Source: Pseudomonas sp. ACM7 (GTDB lineage Bacteria; Pseudomonadota; Gammaproteobacteria; Pseudomonadales; Pseudomonadaceae). Taken from it: 64,000 nt of DNA. Of this stretch, positions 15,882-24,063 are shown piece after piece (position 1 is the first letter of the stretch; the number at the start of each line of letters is the position of its first letter). A program made the position numbers and the translations under genes. The notes under the pieces were generated by a model. That model searched no databases, was not told the DNA's origin, and saw nothing but the letters and a program-made list of their open reading frames with translations. Location: positions 4,100,529 to 4,164,528 of the forward strand of contig NZ_CP024866.1 of the NCBI RefSeq assembly GCF_004136015.1. The letters run 5' to 3'.

Positions 15882-16736
15882 ATGGATTATCCGAAAAGTG
15901 TGCCCAGCGCCGGGTTGGTGAATGGGAAGTTTGTGGATGAGAACCCGTTGACCGGGACGCCGGGGTCGTTGATTCCGGCGGACTGGGGTAATGGTGTCAC
16001 GAGTGAAGTCCTTGAGGTAATCACCGCTGCCGGCCTGACACCCAGTGAGTTCAATCTGACCCAGCTTTTGGGGGCGATTCGTAGTATCAGTCGTTCGTCT
16101 GCGGGTCTCGGCATCCAGCGATTCACTGCAAATGGCAGCTTCACTGTCCCGGCGGGCGTGACGAAGATTTGGCTCAGCGGTTGTGCCGGCGGTGCCGGTG
16201 GAGGTGCTTGTCCTGGTGGCACCAGCGCAATTGCTTCAGGAGGAGGTGGCGGCGGTGCCGGTCAACCGGTCATCAAACTATTGGTAGCGGTGACACCTGG
16301 ACAGGTGATCCCGATTGTCATCGGCGCTGCGGGAACTGGAGGAAGCGCTGGTGTGGCTGCAACGGCTGGTGGCAATACGCTCGTGGGAGCATCAGGTGCT
16401 CTGCTTGTGTTATCCGGCGGTAGTCCAGGCCTTCCAGGTGTCAACGCCGCCGGGTTTGTTCCCGGCCCCACTGGAGGGCAGGGCTTCCCTGCAGGAGCGG
16501 ACGCGACAGATACCGTATCCAGCGTAGCAGCTGGTTATGGGGGATTTGGGGCAAGCGGGCCTTTCGGTACCGGCGGAAGCTCCGCTCGTTCCGGCACGGG
16601 TTCAGGGTATCCCGGCAAACCGGCCTATGGCTTTGGCTCCGGTGGCGGTGGCGCGGGTGGTTACTACATTCCGGGATTAGGCAGCGCCCAGCCCGGTGCT
16701 CCGGGAGCGCCCGGCCTCATGATTGTTGAATGGTGA
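15882..16736 (+). CDS. Tail fibre 1 with glycine-rich tip
   Basis: 284 residues. The first 60 (MDYPKSVPSAGLVNG...GSLIPADWGN) are an attachment domain shared with fibres 2 and 3 of this cluster. From about residue 80 a FTANGSFTVPAGVTKIWLSG strand pair leads into a long glycine-rich region (about 100-280) with runs of five to six Gly. This recalls the polyglycine sandwich of T-even gp38-type adhesins that bind outer-membrane proteins. The coding strand keeps its frame throughout. The partner chaperone follows after 4 bp. Confidence 0.85.
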   Translation: MDYPKSVPSAGLVNGKFVDENPLTGTPGSLIPADWGNGVTSEVLEVITAAGLTPSEFNLTQLLGAIRSISRSSAGLGIQRFTANGSFTVPAGVTKIWLSGCAGGAGGGACPGGTSAIASGGGGGGAGQPVIKLLVAVTPGQVIPIVIGAAGTGGSAGVAATAGGNTLVGASGALLVLSGGSPGLPGVNAAGFVPGPTGGQGFPAGADATDTVSSVAAGYGGFGASGPFGTGGSSARSGTGSGYPGKPAYGFGSGGGGAGGYYIPGLGSAQPGAPGAPGLMIVEW

Positions 16737-16740
16737 AGAC

Positions 16741-17391
16741 ATGACAAAACAAGTTCTTTATTGCCGTCACTCAGGCGTGGTCATTGAATGGCAAGACACC
16801 GAATTGTTCGCCTTTGCCGCGCCCGCGACTGATGCGAGCGTATTGCAAATTACCGCTGAGCAATGGGTCAGGAAAGAGTTGCCGCACCTGGTTTATAAGG
16901 GCGAGCTGACGAACGTAGTAATACCTCAACCCTCTCCAGGGCATTGCTGGGATGGAAGTCAGTGGGTATCGGATCCCGCCGATGCGTTGAGGCCGGAACA
17001 TATGGAGATTGATCAGCTTTGTGCGCGGGTGGACGAGGCGGCTGACAATGCTCGTCAGGTCATTGGTGGCGATCCGCTTCGCTTGATGGAGTATGCAAAT
17101 GCTGCTGCTCAGGCGCAGGTTTTCAAGGATGAGGGCTACCCAAAAAAGTCTGTACCACTGGCCGTGTCCGCCTGGGTTGTTAAAGGTCGGACAGCCCGGC
17201 AGGCGGCGGACCAGATTCTCGCTAAAGCCGCTCAATTCAATGAGAGCCTGCTGACACTTCGAACCCTTCGGTTGAAAGCTAAAGAACAAATCAAAGTTCA
17301 TATCACCAAAGGCAAAACCGATCTCGCCAATCAAGTCAGTGATGGGGCGATTGCCGCTATCCGTAATGTGGTGAGCGACCTGGCTGGCTAG
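16741..17391 (+). CDS. Tail fibre assembly protein 1
   Basis: 216 residues, starting MTKQVLYCRHSGVVIEW. The first 90 residues are acidic with a WDGSQWVSDPADALRPE segment typical of phage fibre chaperones (tfa-like). The C-terminal half, with a helix from about residue 100 and a lysine-rich end (KGKTDLANQVSDG), is unlike the other two chaperones here. It would fold or trimerise fibre 1. The pair is closed by a terminator at 17417. Confidence 0.7.
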   Translation: MTKQVLYCRHSGVVIEWQDTELFAFAAPATDASVLQITAEQWVRKELPHLVYKGELTNVVIPQPSPGHCWDGSQWVSDPADALRPEHMEIDQLCARVDEAADNARQVIGGDPLRLMEYANAAAQAQVFKDEGYPKKSVPLAVSAWVVKGRTARQAADQILAKAAQFNESLLTLRTLRLKAKEQIKVHITKGKTDLANQVSDGAIAAIRNVVSDLAG

Positions 17392-17416
17392 TTCATTCGA
17401 AATATCCGCTGTACCC

Positions 17417-17447
17417 AACGTCCACTCACCCGTGGGCGTTTTGTTTT
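17417..17447 (+). terminator. Terminator after fibre pair 1
   Basis: ACG-t-CCAC-tcacc-GTGG-g-CGT followed by T-rich TTTGTTTTT, 26 bp after the chaperone stop. It separates fibre pair 1 from pairs 2 and 3. Confidence 0.65.
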
Positions 17448-17517
17448 TATTCAAACACGACCTGTTGCGCTGTTGTGCCAATAGCCATGCAGGGCTTTAT
17501 TACAGGGAGCACAAACA

Positions 17518-18540
17518 ATGGATTATCCAAAAAGCGTCCCCAGTGTCGGACTGGTCAATGGACGGTTTGTCGATGAAAATCCGGTGGCCGGTTCGCCTGG
17601 GTCGTTGATTCCGGCGGTGTGGGGCAATGCCGTTACGCAGGAGATTTTGAGTGTGGTGGCTGGCGCCGGGATGGCGCCGTTGGAGGCGGACACGGGGCAG
17701 TTGTTGAAGGCGATTCAGGCGATTATCGGTGTGAGCAGTCCGATGCGTTCGGTGGTGACCCGGCTAGCGGCATCGAAGCTGCTGGCGCCGGAAGAGCTCG
17801 GTCTGGTGCTGATTGATACAAGCCCTGGGGCCGCCACCGTTACCCTGCCATTGGCCAACACCGGCTTGGGGATTCGTGATGTGATCGTGCGACGGGTGGA
17901 TAACACTGGTAATCGGTTGGTCGTTCGCTGTTCGGGAACAGATTCCATCAAGTTTCACACCCATCTGAGTGCGGGTGGCTATCCGTTTTTGGTGTTGATG
18001 GGGGCGGGCGATTGGTGGCATCTGCGCAGTGATGCCTCGGGTAACTGGTGGCCTGTTGGGCGGTATGACGGTACGACGCTGGGACGGGCAGTTTTTGAGA
18101 CCTCTACGACGGTGATGCCGGGTGGATATGGTGCGCTCAATGGATCTCTGTTCAATCGTACCGAGTGGCCGTGGGTTTGGGATCACGCGCAGGCGTCGGG
18201 GATGCTCACCACCGAAGCGTTGCGCGCGGGTAAGGAGGGTATGTGGACCTCGGGCGACGGCGCCACGACCTTCCGTAGCCCAGAGGCCCGTGGTGAGTTT
18301 GTGCGAGTTCTTGATGAGTCGCGTACGGTGGATGCAAGCCGTGCGGCGGGTAGCTGGCAGGCCGGCCAAATCGAGTCTCACAACCACTCAACGCCGGGTG
18401 CCGGTTCCTTCGGCACACAGATGATGGGCGGCGGCTCCAACAACTACTCACTTTGGCAAGCCGGTGCTACCGGATTTTCCGGCGGATCAGAGACTCGCGG
18501 ACGCAACATCGCCTATCCCGGCCGCATCAAACTTATCTGA
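17518..18540 (+). CDS. Tail fibre 2 with collar-like C-terminal domain
   Basis: 340 residues. The N-terminal 60 residues share the MDYPKSVPS module of fibres 1 and 3. The middle (about 75-170) is a beta-rich shaft. From about residue 230 it reads like a phage tail-collar/receptor-binding end: SPEARGEFVRVLDESR, then GSWQAGQIESHNHS and a closing SETRGRNIAYPGRIKLI, in which the His-rich SHNHS motif is typical of collar trimers. It should be an alternative receptor-binding protein. It lies 126 bp after pair 1 with its own ribosome site (ACAGGGAG). Confidence 0.85.
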   Translation: MDYPKSVPSVGLVNGRFVDENPVAGSPGSLIPAVWGNAVTQEILSVVAGAGMAPLEADTGQLLKAIQAIIGVSSPMRSVVTRLAASKLLAPEELGLVLIDTSPGAATVTLPLANTGLGIRDVIVRRVDNTGNRLVVRCSGTDSIKFHTHLSAGGYPFLVLMGAGDWWHLRSDASGNWWPVGRYDGTTLGRAVFETSTTVMPGGYGALNGSLFNRTEWPWVWDHAQASGMLTTEALRAGKEGMWTSGDGATTFRSPEARGEFVRVLDESRTVDASRAAGSWQAGQIESHNHSTPGAGSFGTQMMGGGSNNYSLWQAGATGFSGGSETRGRNIAYPGRIKLI

Positions 18541-18547
18541 GGTGTCC

Positions 18548-19129
18548 ATGTTTAATTATCTGATTGATAACTCGGGCGCCTTGTCGGGGCCCGTGGAGTT
18601 CTTCGTGACGCCGGGAATCGGTATTCAACTGCCCAGTAATGCCGTGAAGTTTTCATTTGAATTGCCGCCTCCGGAACAGGGCCGTACATGGGCACTGGTC
18701 AATAATGTCCCGCGCGAAGTGATCGACCGGCGCGGTCTGGTGTATCGCAAAGAGGGCGGGGCTCAGCAGATCTGGAGTGAACTTGGGGAGCTGCCTGACG
18801 CCTTTACCACGACTCCATGGCCGGGTGAGTTTTATGTCTGGCGTGATAACACCTGGGAGTTGGACGACCAGGCGCGATTGGCGGATGTCAGGAATCAGGT
18901 GTTCACCAAACGAGACGCGCTACTTCGTGACGCAGTCCTGCGTATAGCCCCGCTTCAATATGCCGAAGATATCGGCGACGCCACTCACGATGAACAACTG
19001 GCATTGATGGAGTTGAAACTCTACAGCGTTGAGTTGAATCGCCTTGAACGGCAAGCAACCTTTCCTGCAGAGATCGACTGGCCTCAGGTTCCAGGCTCGG
19101 CCTGTGTTTATGCCCTACAACTTGAGTAG
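18548..19129 (+). CDS. Tail fibre assembly protein 2
   Basis: 193 residues from ATG 18548, 7 bp after fibre 2. The C-terminal part (RNQVFTKRDALLRDAVLRI, about 115-190) resembles fibre assembly (tfaE/DUF4376-like) chaperones, which fold the distal fibre. It should act on fibre 2 because of adjacency. It differs in sequence from assembly proteins 1 and 3, consistent with each chaperone being specific for its own fibre. It is 5 bp from fibre 3. Confidence 0.7.
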   Translation: MFNYLIDNSGALSGPVEFFVTPGIGIQLPSNAVKFSFELPPPEQGRTWALVNNVPREVIDRRGLVYRKEGGAQQIWSELGELPDAFTTTPWPGEFYVWRDNTWELDDQARLADVRNQVFTKRDALLRDAVLRIAPLQYAEDIGDATHDEQLALMELKLYSVELNRLERQATFPAEIDWPQVPGSACVYALQLE

Positions 19130-19134
19130 ATCAA

Positions 19135-20346
19135 ATGGACTATCCAAAAAGCGTCCCCAGTGCAGGACTGGTCAACGGTAGATTTGCCGATGAAAACCCG
19201 ATAGCCGGAACTCCTGGCTCCCTGATTCCAGCCAGTTGGGGTAATAGCGTCACCCAGGAAATTCTCAACGCCATCACCGCCGCGGGGCTGATGCCTTCCG
19301 AGAATCAAACTGATCAGTTGAGCCTGGCCATTAAAGAGTTGGCCAAACTTGACCCGCAACAAAATTTTCCGGTGCAGGTTTATCGCAAGAACCTGGTGAT
19401 TAACGGCAACTTCGATATCTGGCAGCGCGGTACGGTCAACTTGGGGCCTTACACCGGTGCTTATATCGCTGACCGTTTTCGTTGCGACTGGAACGGAAAC
19501 GCCGGGGTGAATATTTCCCGGCAGAGCTTTGCGCTGGGTCAGGGCGAGGTGCCCAATGAGCCCCGTTACTTTATGCGTTGGCAACAAATCACTGCGGGAG
19601 TTGGCGCCAGCGTGCATAAAATTTCCCAGGCTATCGAGTCGGTCAGGACCTTGGCGGGGAAAACCGCGACGCTGACGTTCTGGGCCAAGGCCGACACTGC
19701 GCGTCAACTCAATGTGACTGTCGCGCAGTATTTCGGAGCGGGCGGCAGTGTGGATACCGTGACGCCGGTTGGCAGCTTTCAACTCAAAACTTCCTGGACC
19801 CGATACAGCGCGACGATTCAAGTACCGTCCCTGGCGGGCAAAACGTTGGGAAGTAGTGGCAATGACTTTCTGCGGCTCTCCTTCGACCTGCCTTTGAATG
19901 TTTTGCAGGTGATAGACCTGGCGCAGATCCAGTTGGAAGAGGGGCGGGTGTCGACGCCGTTCCAGCTCCGTAGCCCTGGCGATGAGTTGATGATGTGTCA
20001 GCGTTATTACGAAAAAACCTATAGCCAGGATCTGCCGCCTGGAAGCATGACAGGTCCCTACGGTGCACTGTTATCCACAGTGAAACAGGGGCAAACGAGC
20101 TTTGCCTCACAGCCCTTGGCTCAGTGGACCTTCAAGGTTGAGAAGAGAGCTATTCCAAGTCTCAGTTTATTTACCACTACTTCGAAGGGGGTCGCTGGGC
20201 AATGGCGTTCGGGGAGCGATGAAGTTTCATCGGCTAATGCTCGACCTCTTGGGGTGTCGACTCGCGGCATCTGGGTAGATAACTCCGATATCGGGCTGGT
20301 TACTCAGACTTATTACATCCACGCCACTGCCGATGCCGAACTTTAA
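19135..20346 (+). CDS. Tail fibre 3 with jelly-roll-like C-terminal part
   Basis: 403 residues. The shared 60-residue N-terminal module is followed by a region (about 85-290) starting VYRKNLVINGNFDIWQRG that resembles a carbohydrate-binding jelly roll: NLVINGNFDIWQRGT, WAKADTARQLNVTVAQ and LAQIQLEEGRVSTPF are typical strands. After that come CQRYYEKTYSQ and a distal beta segment. This could be the fibre that recognises LPS sugars. No hydrolase motif was recognised. It is the longest of the three fibres. Confidence 0.83.
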   Translation: MDYPKSVPSAGLVNGRFADENPIAGTPGSLIPASWGNSVTQEILNAITAAGLMPSENQTDQLSLAIKELAKLDPQQNFPVQVYRKNLVINGNFDIWQRGTVNLGPYTGAYIADRFRCDWNGNAGVNISRQSFALGQGEVPNEPRYFMRWQQITAGVGASVHKISQAIESVRTLAGKTATLTFWAKADTARQLNVTVAQYFGAGGSVDTVTPVGSFQLKTSWTRYSATIQVPSLAGKTLGSSGNDFLRLSFDLPLNVLQVIDLAQIQLEEGRVSTPFQLRSPGDELMMCQRYYEKTYSQDLPPGSMTGPYGALLSTVKQGQTSFASQPLAQWTFKVEKRAIPSLSLFTTTSKGVAGQWRSGSDEVSSANARPLGVSTRGIWVDNSDIGLVTQTYYIHATADAEL

Positions 20347-20359
20347 GGAGGTTATTTTC

Positions 20360-20746
20360 ATGAACTATCAACTCACTGAAGATCCGGCCACGGTCATTCG
20401 TCTGCCTGACGGAGCAACCGTGCCTCGGCATCACCGTTTCTGGGATGAATACCAGCAATGGCTGGCGAGCGGTGGTGTGCCGCTATCTGCCATCCAGGCA
20501 GGTGCTCCAGAGGCCGTTGCCCGAGCCTGGCGCGACCAGGAACTGGCCGCCAGCCAATGGCTGGTCGAGCGTGATCGCGATGAGCTCGCGGCCGGTACTC
20601 CAATGACCTTGAGCAGCGATCAATATCATGACTTGCTCGATTACCGGCAGGACCTGCGCGACTGGCCCTCGCTTGCCAGCTTTCCAAAAGACGCCAGCAA
20701 ACCCTTGGCGCCGGTCTGGTTAAAAACAACGGCCAATGGAACATGA
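20360..20746 (+). CDS. Tail fibre assembly protein 3
   Basis: 128 residues from ATG 20360, after a strong AAGGAGG (20345-20351). The last third (YRQDLRDWPSLASFPKDASK) has the layout of Phage_TAC/phage tail assembly chaperones. It is the smallest and most compact of the three chaperones. It is 3 bp from the endolysin gene. Confidence 0.7.
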   Translation: MNYQLTEDPATVIRLPDGATVPRHHRFWDEYQQWLASGGVPLSAIQAGAPEAVARAWRDQELAASQWLVERDRDELAAGTPMTLSSDQYHDLLDYRQDLRDWPSLASFPKDASKPLAPVWLKTTANGT

Positions 20747-20749
20747 CTA

Positions 20750-21313
20750 ATGCCTCTCACTTCAGCGCAGTTGCAACACATATTCCCTGACTCCCGCTCC
20801 CAAGCGGGCGTTTTCATTTCCGCCCTCAACACCGCCATGGCTCACCGCAACATCAATACCCCGAAACGCATCGCTGCCTTCCTCGCGCAAATCGGTCACG
20901 AATCGGGGCAGTTGCAGTACGTACGTGAGTTGGGCAGTACTCAATACCTGAGCAAATACGACACCGGCACCCTGGCCGCCCGTTTGGGTAACACTCCGGA
21001 ACCCGATGGCGACGGCCAAAAGTACCGTGGCCGAGGCCTGATTCAGATCACTGGTCGCGACAATTACTATCAGTGCAGTCTCGGACTCTTCGGTGATGAT
21101 CGTTTACTATTTTTGCCGGAACTACTGGAACAACCCCAATGGGCCGCCGAATCGGCAGCCTGGTTCTGGGACCAGAACGGCCTGAACGAACTGGCCGACC
21201 GCGACCAGTTCAACAGCATCACCCGTCGTATCAACGGCGGCCTGAACGGGCTGCAAGACCGTTTGCAACTCTGGGCGCGGGCGAGGGCGGTGTTATGCCA
21301 GCCTTCGGTTTGA
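20750..21313 (+). CDS. Endolysin, glycoside hydrolase family 19
   Basis: 187 residues of chitinase/lysozyme-like GH19 fold. Residues 46-60 read AQIGHESGQLQYVRE, giving the catalytic acid Glu51 and second Glu60. YRGRGLIQITGRDNY (92-106) and a C-terminal NSITRRINGG (about 159-168) are the family's substrate-cleft motifs. It hydrolyses peptidoglycan glycan links after holin opening. No signal peptide or SAR anchor is seen, so it depends on the holin. The 3' end overlaps the Rz gene by 19 bp. Confidence 0.92.
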   Translation: MPLTSAQLQHIFPDSRSQAGVFISALNTAMAHRNINTPKRIAAFLAQIGHESGQLQYVRELGSTQYLSKYDTGTLAARLGNTPEPDGDGQKYRGRGLIQITGRDNYYQCSLGLFGDDRLLFLPELLEQPQWAAESAAWFWDQNGLNELADRDQFNSITRRINGGLNGLQDRLQLWARARAVLCQPSV

Positions 21314-21831
21314 TCCCGATGTCTTACCGCGTCATTGGTGTTGTTGTGTTTCTGGCTGTGTTGGCCGGTGGTTCAGCGGCGCTGGCCTGGCAGTTTCAGG
21401 ATTGGCGTTATGGCCGGCAACTGGCGGAGCTGACCAGCGTGCAAGCTGAGACTCTGAATCAACTGACGCTGGCAACCGCAACGCAGCAACAGACCGAGCA
21501 GGACAAGCGCCTGGCACTGGAGCAGCGTCTTTCGACCAGCGAACAAACCCATTACCGAGCGCTTAGCGATGCCCAGCGTGATCAAGGTCGCCTGCGCGAT
21601 CGTCTTGCCACTGCTGATGTGCGCCTGTCAGTCCTCCTCGATGCCCATGACGCTGCCTCTGTCTGTGCAGTGCCAACCGCCTCCGGAGCCAGCCGCGTGG
21701 ATCATGGAGCAGCGCGCGCCCGACTTGACCCGGCGCATGCTCAACGAATTGTCGCCATCACCGACGCCGGCGACCGCGGACTGATTGCCTTGCAGGCCTG
21801 TCAGGCTTATATCAGAGCCCTCGCTCGCTAA
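21295..21831 (+). CDS. Inner-membrane spanin subunit (Rz-like)
   Basis: 178 residues with one N-terminal membrane helix (about 12-33: VIGVVVFLAVLAGGSAALAW) and a long periplasmic coiled coil (about 40-125, QAETLNQLTLATATQQQTEQ). It overlaps the endolysin by 19 bp, and the complete Rz1 gene lies inside it in the +1 frame. Rz and Rz1 join inner and outer membranes and disrupt the outer one. The start at 21295 or the internal ATG at 21319 is uncertain. Confidence 0.87.
   Translation: MPAFGLIPMSYRVIGVVVFLAVLAGGSAALAWQFQDWRYGRQLAELTSVQAETLNQLTLATATQQQTEQDKRLALEQRLSTSEQTHYRALSDAQRDQGRLRDRLATADVRLSVLLDAHDAASVCAVPTASGASRVDHGAARARLDPAHAQRIVAITDAGDRGLIALQACQAYIRALAR
21569..21784 (+). CDS. Outer-membrane spanin lipoprotein (Rz1-like), nested in Rz
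   Basis: A 71-residue frame wholly inside the Rz gene in the +1 frame. It begins MPSVIKVACAIVLPLLMCAC, a lipoprotein signal ending in Cys20, and continues with the proline-rich stretch of Rz1 proteins (QCQPPPEP at 38-45). Nested Rz/Rz1 organisation is a phage hallmark. Confidence 0.83.
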   Translation: MPSVIKVACAIVLPLLMCACQSSSMPMTLPLSVQCQPPPEPAAWIMEQRAPDLTRRMLNELSPSPTPATAD

Positions 21832-21911
21832 CATTTTGATCGATCCTGCGCCTTGCAAGCGCTATCCGCTCGTGTACGGTAGTTCTCATTCCGCTTGCTC
21901 AGGAGATGACC

Positions 21912-22412
21912 GTGAAAGAAATCACCCAACTGGCCGCTGAACTTGGCAGGCGCTTGCAGGTTCTCAATGCCCACGTCACTGCCGCCGAGTCCTGTACCGG
22001 CGGCGGGATCAGCGAGGCGATCACCCGGGTTCCGGGGAGTTCGGCGTGGTTCGAGGCTGGTTATGTCACCTATTCCAATCGCCAGAAAACCGAGCAATTG
22101 AATGTCCCGGTCGAGTTGTTTGCGACGGTGGGGGCGGTCAGTCGCGAGGTGGTCGAGGCCATGGTCCGCGGCGCGCAGGAGAAAAGCCGGGCGCGATTTG
22201 CCGTGGCGGTCAGCGGTGTGGCGGGACCGGATGGCGGTTCGCCGAGCAAACCGGTGGGCACCGTGTGGCTGGCCTGGAGCGTTGGAGAACAGGTGTTCAG
22301 CGAGGTGCAGTACTTTCCCGGCAACCGTGACGAGGTCCGCCGACAAACGGTGAAGGCCGCGCTAGAGGGGCTGCTGCGCCATGCCGCAGGAGAAATCTCA
22401 AATCAGGGGTAG
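21912..22412 (+). CDS. cinA: CinA C-terminal family nicotinamide-nucleotide amidase (PncC type)
   Basis: The 166-residue protein is the stand-alone CinA/PncC domain that deamidates NMN to nicotinate mononucleotide in the pyridine nucleotide cycle. [15 protein letters not shown] (about 24-38) holds the catalytic Ser motif ESCTGG, and [11 protein letters not shown] (about 98-108) and VGTVWLAW follow. I prefer GTG 21912, because AGGAG at 21901-21905 lies six nt upstream of it; an ATG at 21906 would have no room for the ribosome site. The gene marks the right border of the tailocin and precedes recA by 83 bp. Confidence 0.92.
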   Translation: MKEITQLAAELGRRLQVLNAHVTAAESCTGGGISEAITRVPGSSAWFEAGYVTYSNRQKTEQLNVPVELFATVGAVSREVVEAMVRGAQEKSRARFAVAVSGVAGPDGGSPSKPVGTVWLAWSVGEQVFSEVQYFPGNRDEVRRQTVKAALEGLLRHAAGEISNQG

Positions 22413-22439
22413 GCGATCCTGAAACGCTGTGGAATAATA

Positions 22440-22455
22440 CTGGCTACTTATACAG
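22440..22455 (+). promoter_or_regulatory. LexA (SOS) box of recA
   Basis: CTG-GCTACTTATA-CAG is a CTG-N10-CAG SOS box, 40 bp before the recA start codon. Confidence 0.9.
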
Positions 22456-22495
22456 GTGTTGGCCGTCAGGCCTTATTGATTACGTGAGGACTTTA

Positions 22496-23548
22496 ATGGA
22501 CGACAACAAGAAGAAAGCCTTGGCTGCGGCCCTGGGTCAGATCGAACGTCAATTCGGCAAGGGTGCCGTAATGCGTATGGGCGATCAGGACCGTCAGGCG
22601 ATCCCGGCTATCTCCACTGGCTCTCTGGGTCTGGACATCGCGCTCGGCATTGGCGGTCTGCCAAAAGGCCGTATCGTTGAAATCTACGGTCCTGAATCCT
22701 CCGGTAAAACCACGCTGACACTGTCGGTGATCGCCCAGGCTCAAAAAGCCGGCGCGACCTGCGCATTCGTCGACGCTGAACACGCCCTTGACCCTGAATA
22801 CGCCGGCAAACTGGGCGTCAACGTCGACGACCTGCTGGTTTCGCAGCCGGATACCGGCGAGCAAGCCCTGGAAATCACCGACATGCTGGTGCGTTCCAAC
22901 GCGGTTGACGTGATCATCGTCGACTCCGTGGCGGCTCTGGTTCCAAAGGCTGAAATCGAAGGCGAAATGGGTGACATGCACGTGGGCCTGCAAGCCCGTC
23001 TGATGTCCCAGGCGCTGCGTAAAATCACCGGTAACATCAAGAACGCCAACTGCCTGGTTATCTTCATCAACCAGATCCGTATGAAAATCGGTGTGATGTT
23101 CGGCAGCCCGGAAACCACCACCGGTGGTAACGCGCTGAAGTTCTACGCTTCGGTTCGTCTGGACATCCGCCGTACCGGCGCGGTGAAAGAAGGTGACGAG
23201 GTTGTCGGTAGCGAAACCCGCGTCAAGGTTGTGAAGAACAAAGTGGCTTCGCCGTTCCGTCAGGCCGAGTTCCAGATTCTTTACGGCAAGGGTATCTATC
23301 TCAATGGCGAGATGATCGACCTAGGTGTTCTGCACGGTTTCGTTGAGAAGTCCGGCGCCTGGTATGCCTATGAAGGCACCAAGATCGGTCAGGGCAAGGC
23401 TAACTCGGCCAAGTTCCTGGCAGACAATCCGGAAATCGCCGCCAAGCTCGAAAAGCAACTGCGTGACAAGTTGCTGACTCCAGCGCCGGACGTCAAAGCA
23501 TCGCCAGTCAAAGAGACGGCTGATGACCTGGCTGACGCTGATATCTGA
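22496..23548 (+). CDS. recA: Recombinase RecA
   Basis: Full-length 350-residue RecA. It forms ATP-dependent filaments on single-stranded DNA, drives strand exchange and triggers self-cleavage of LexA and phage repressors. Walker [10 protein letters not shown] is at 65-73, the IIVDSVAAL Walker B strand is near 140-148, and the acidic C-terminal tail ends [13 protein letters not shown] 22496 has GTGAGGA upstream; an in-frame TTG-type extension to 22484 is not supported. The SOS box and recX just downstream complete the standard arrangement. RecA lies next to the tailocin whose S24-type repressor it should inactivate. Confidence 0.98.
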   Translation: MDDNKKKALAAALGQIERQFGKGAVMRMGDQDRQAIPAISTGSLGLDIALGIGGLPKGRIVEIYGPESSGKTTLTLSVIAQAQKAGATCAFVDAEHALDPEYAGKLGVNVDDLLVSQPDTGEQALEITDMLVRSNAVDVIIVDSVAALVPKAEIEGEMGDMHVGLQARLMSQALRKITGNIKNANCLVIFINQIRMKIGVMFGSPETTTGGNALKFYASVRLDIRRTGAVKEGDEVVGSETRVKVVKNKVASPFRQAEFQILYGKGIYLNGEMIDLGVLHGFVEKSGAWYAYEGTKIGQGKANSAKFLADNPEIAAKLEKQLRDKLLTPAPDVKASPVKETADDLADADI

Positions 23549-23556
23549 TTGATCCG

Positions 23557-24024
23557 ATGACTGCCGTACTCGATACACTCGTCGCGGTGCGGCGAACCGC
23601 AATGGACCTGCTCGCGCGACGCGAGCACGGTCGAGTCGAGTTGACGCGTAAACTGCGTCAACGCGGCGCCCTCCCTGAAATGATCGACACGGCACTCGAC
23701 CGTTTGACGGAAGAAGGCCTGCTGTCCGAATCCCGTTATCTCGAAAGCTTTGTTTCCTACCGGTCCCGTTCCGGTTATGGCCCTTTGCGTATTCGTGAAG
23801 AGTTGAGCCAGCGCGGCCTGCAACGTACCGACATCGAACTTGCTTTGCGCGAGAGCGGTATCAACTGGCAGGAACAACTGGAAGACACCTGGCGGCGAAA
23901 GTTTTCCGGGCATTTACCGATAGACACCCGGGAACGTGCCAAACAGGGCAGGTTCCTGAGTTATCGGGGATATTCCATGGAAATGATCAGCCGCTTGTTC
24001 AGCGGCCGAGGGATGGACGATTGA
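23557..24024 (+). CDS. recX: RecA regulator RecX
   Basis: 155 residues in the three-helix repeats of RecX ([18 protein letters not shown], then [23 protein letters not shown]). RecX limits RecA filaments. It follows recA by 8 bp without a terminator, so the two are co-transcribed under the SOS box at 22440. The terminator at 24028 ends the operon. Confidence 0.95.
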   Translation: MTAVLDTLVAVRRTAMDLLARREHGRVELTRKLRQRGALPEMIDTALDRLTEEGLLSESRYLESFVSYRSRSGYGPLRIREELSQRGLQRTDIELALRESGINWQEQLEDTWRRKFSGHLPIDTRERAKQGRFLSYRGYSMEMISRLFSGRGMDD

Positions 24025-24027
24025 CTG

Positions 24028-24062
24028 ACGGCTCGCTATTTCGATAGCGGGCCGTTTTTTTA
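24028..24062. terminator. Terminator between recX and the LOG gene
   Basis: ACGGC-t-CGCTA-tttcga-TAGCG-g-GCCGT followed by seven Ts on the plus strand. The stem could also serve the convergent minus-strand gene, which ends at 24064. Confidence 0.85.
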
Positions 24063-24063
24063 T

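Larger units (their letters stand above)
3974..21831 (+). mobile_element. R-type tailocin cluster (Mu-like contractile tail) between mutS and cinA
   Basis: Gene order matches the Mu tail operon: terminator (gp37-like), DUF2635 (gp38), sheath (gpL), tube (gpM), chaperone with frameshift (gp41), tape measure (gp42), gpN, gpP, gp45, gp46, gp47, gp48, then fibres and lysis genes. No integrase, portal, capsid, protease or terminase gene is present, so the unit builds a headless contractile tail. The mutS-cinA interval is a known tailocin locus in the P. fluorescens and P. putida groups. No flanking att repeats are seen, which fits a domesticated particle. Confidence 0.92.

Noticed and set aside
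3772-21911. Complete prophage
   Set aside because: Integrase, portal, capsid, protease and terminase genes are all missing while tail and lysis genes are intact, which defines a tailocin rather than a phage.
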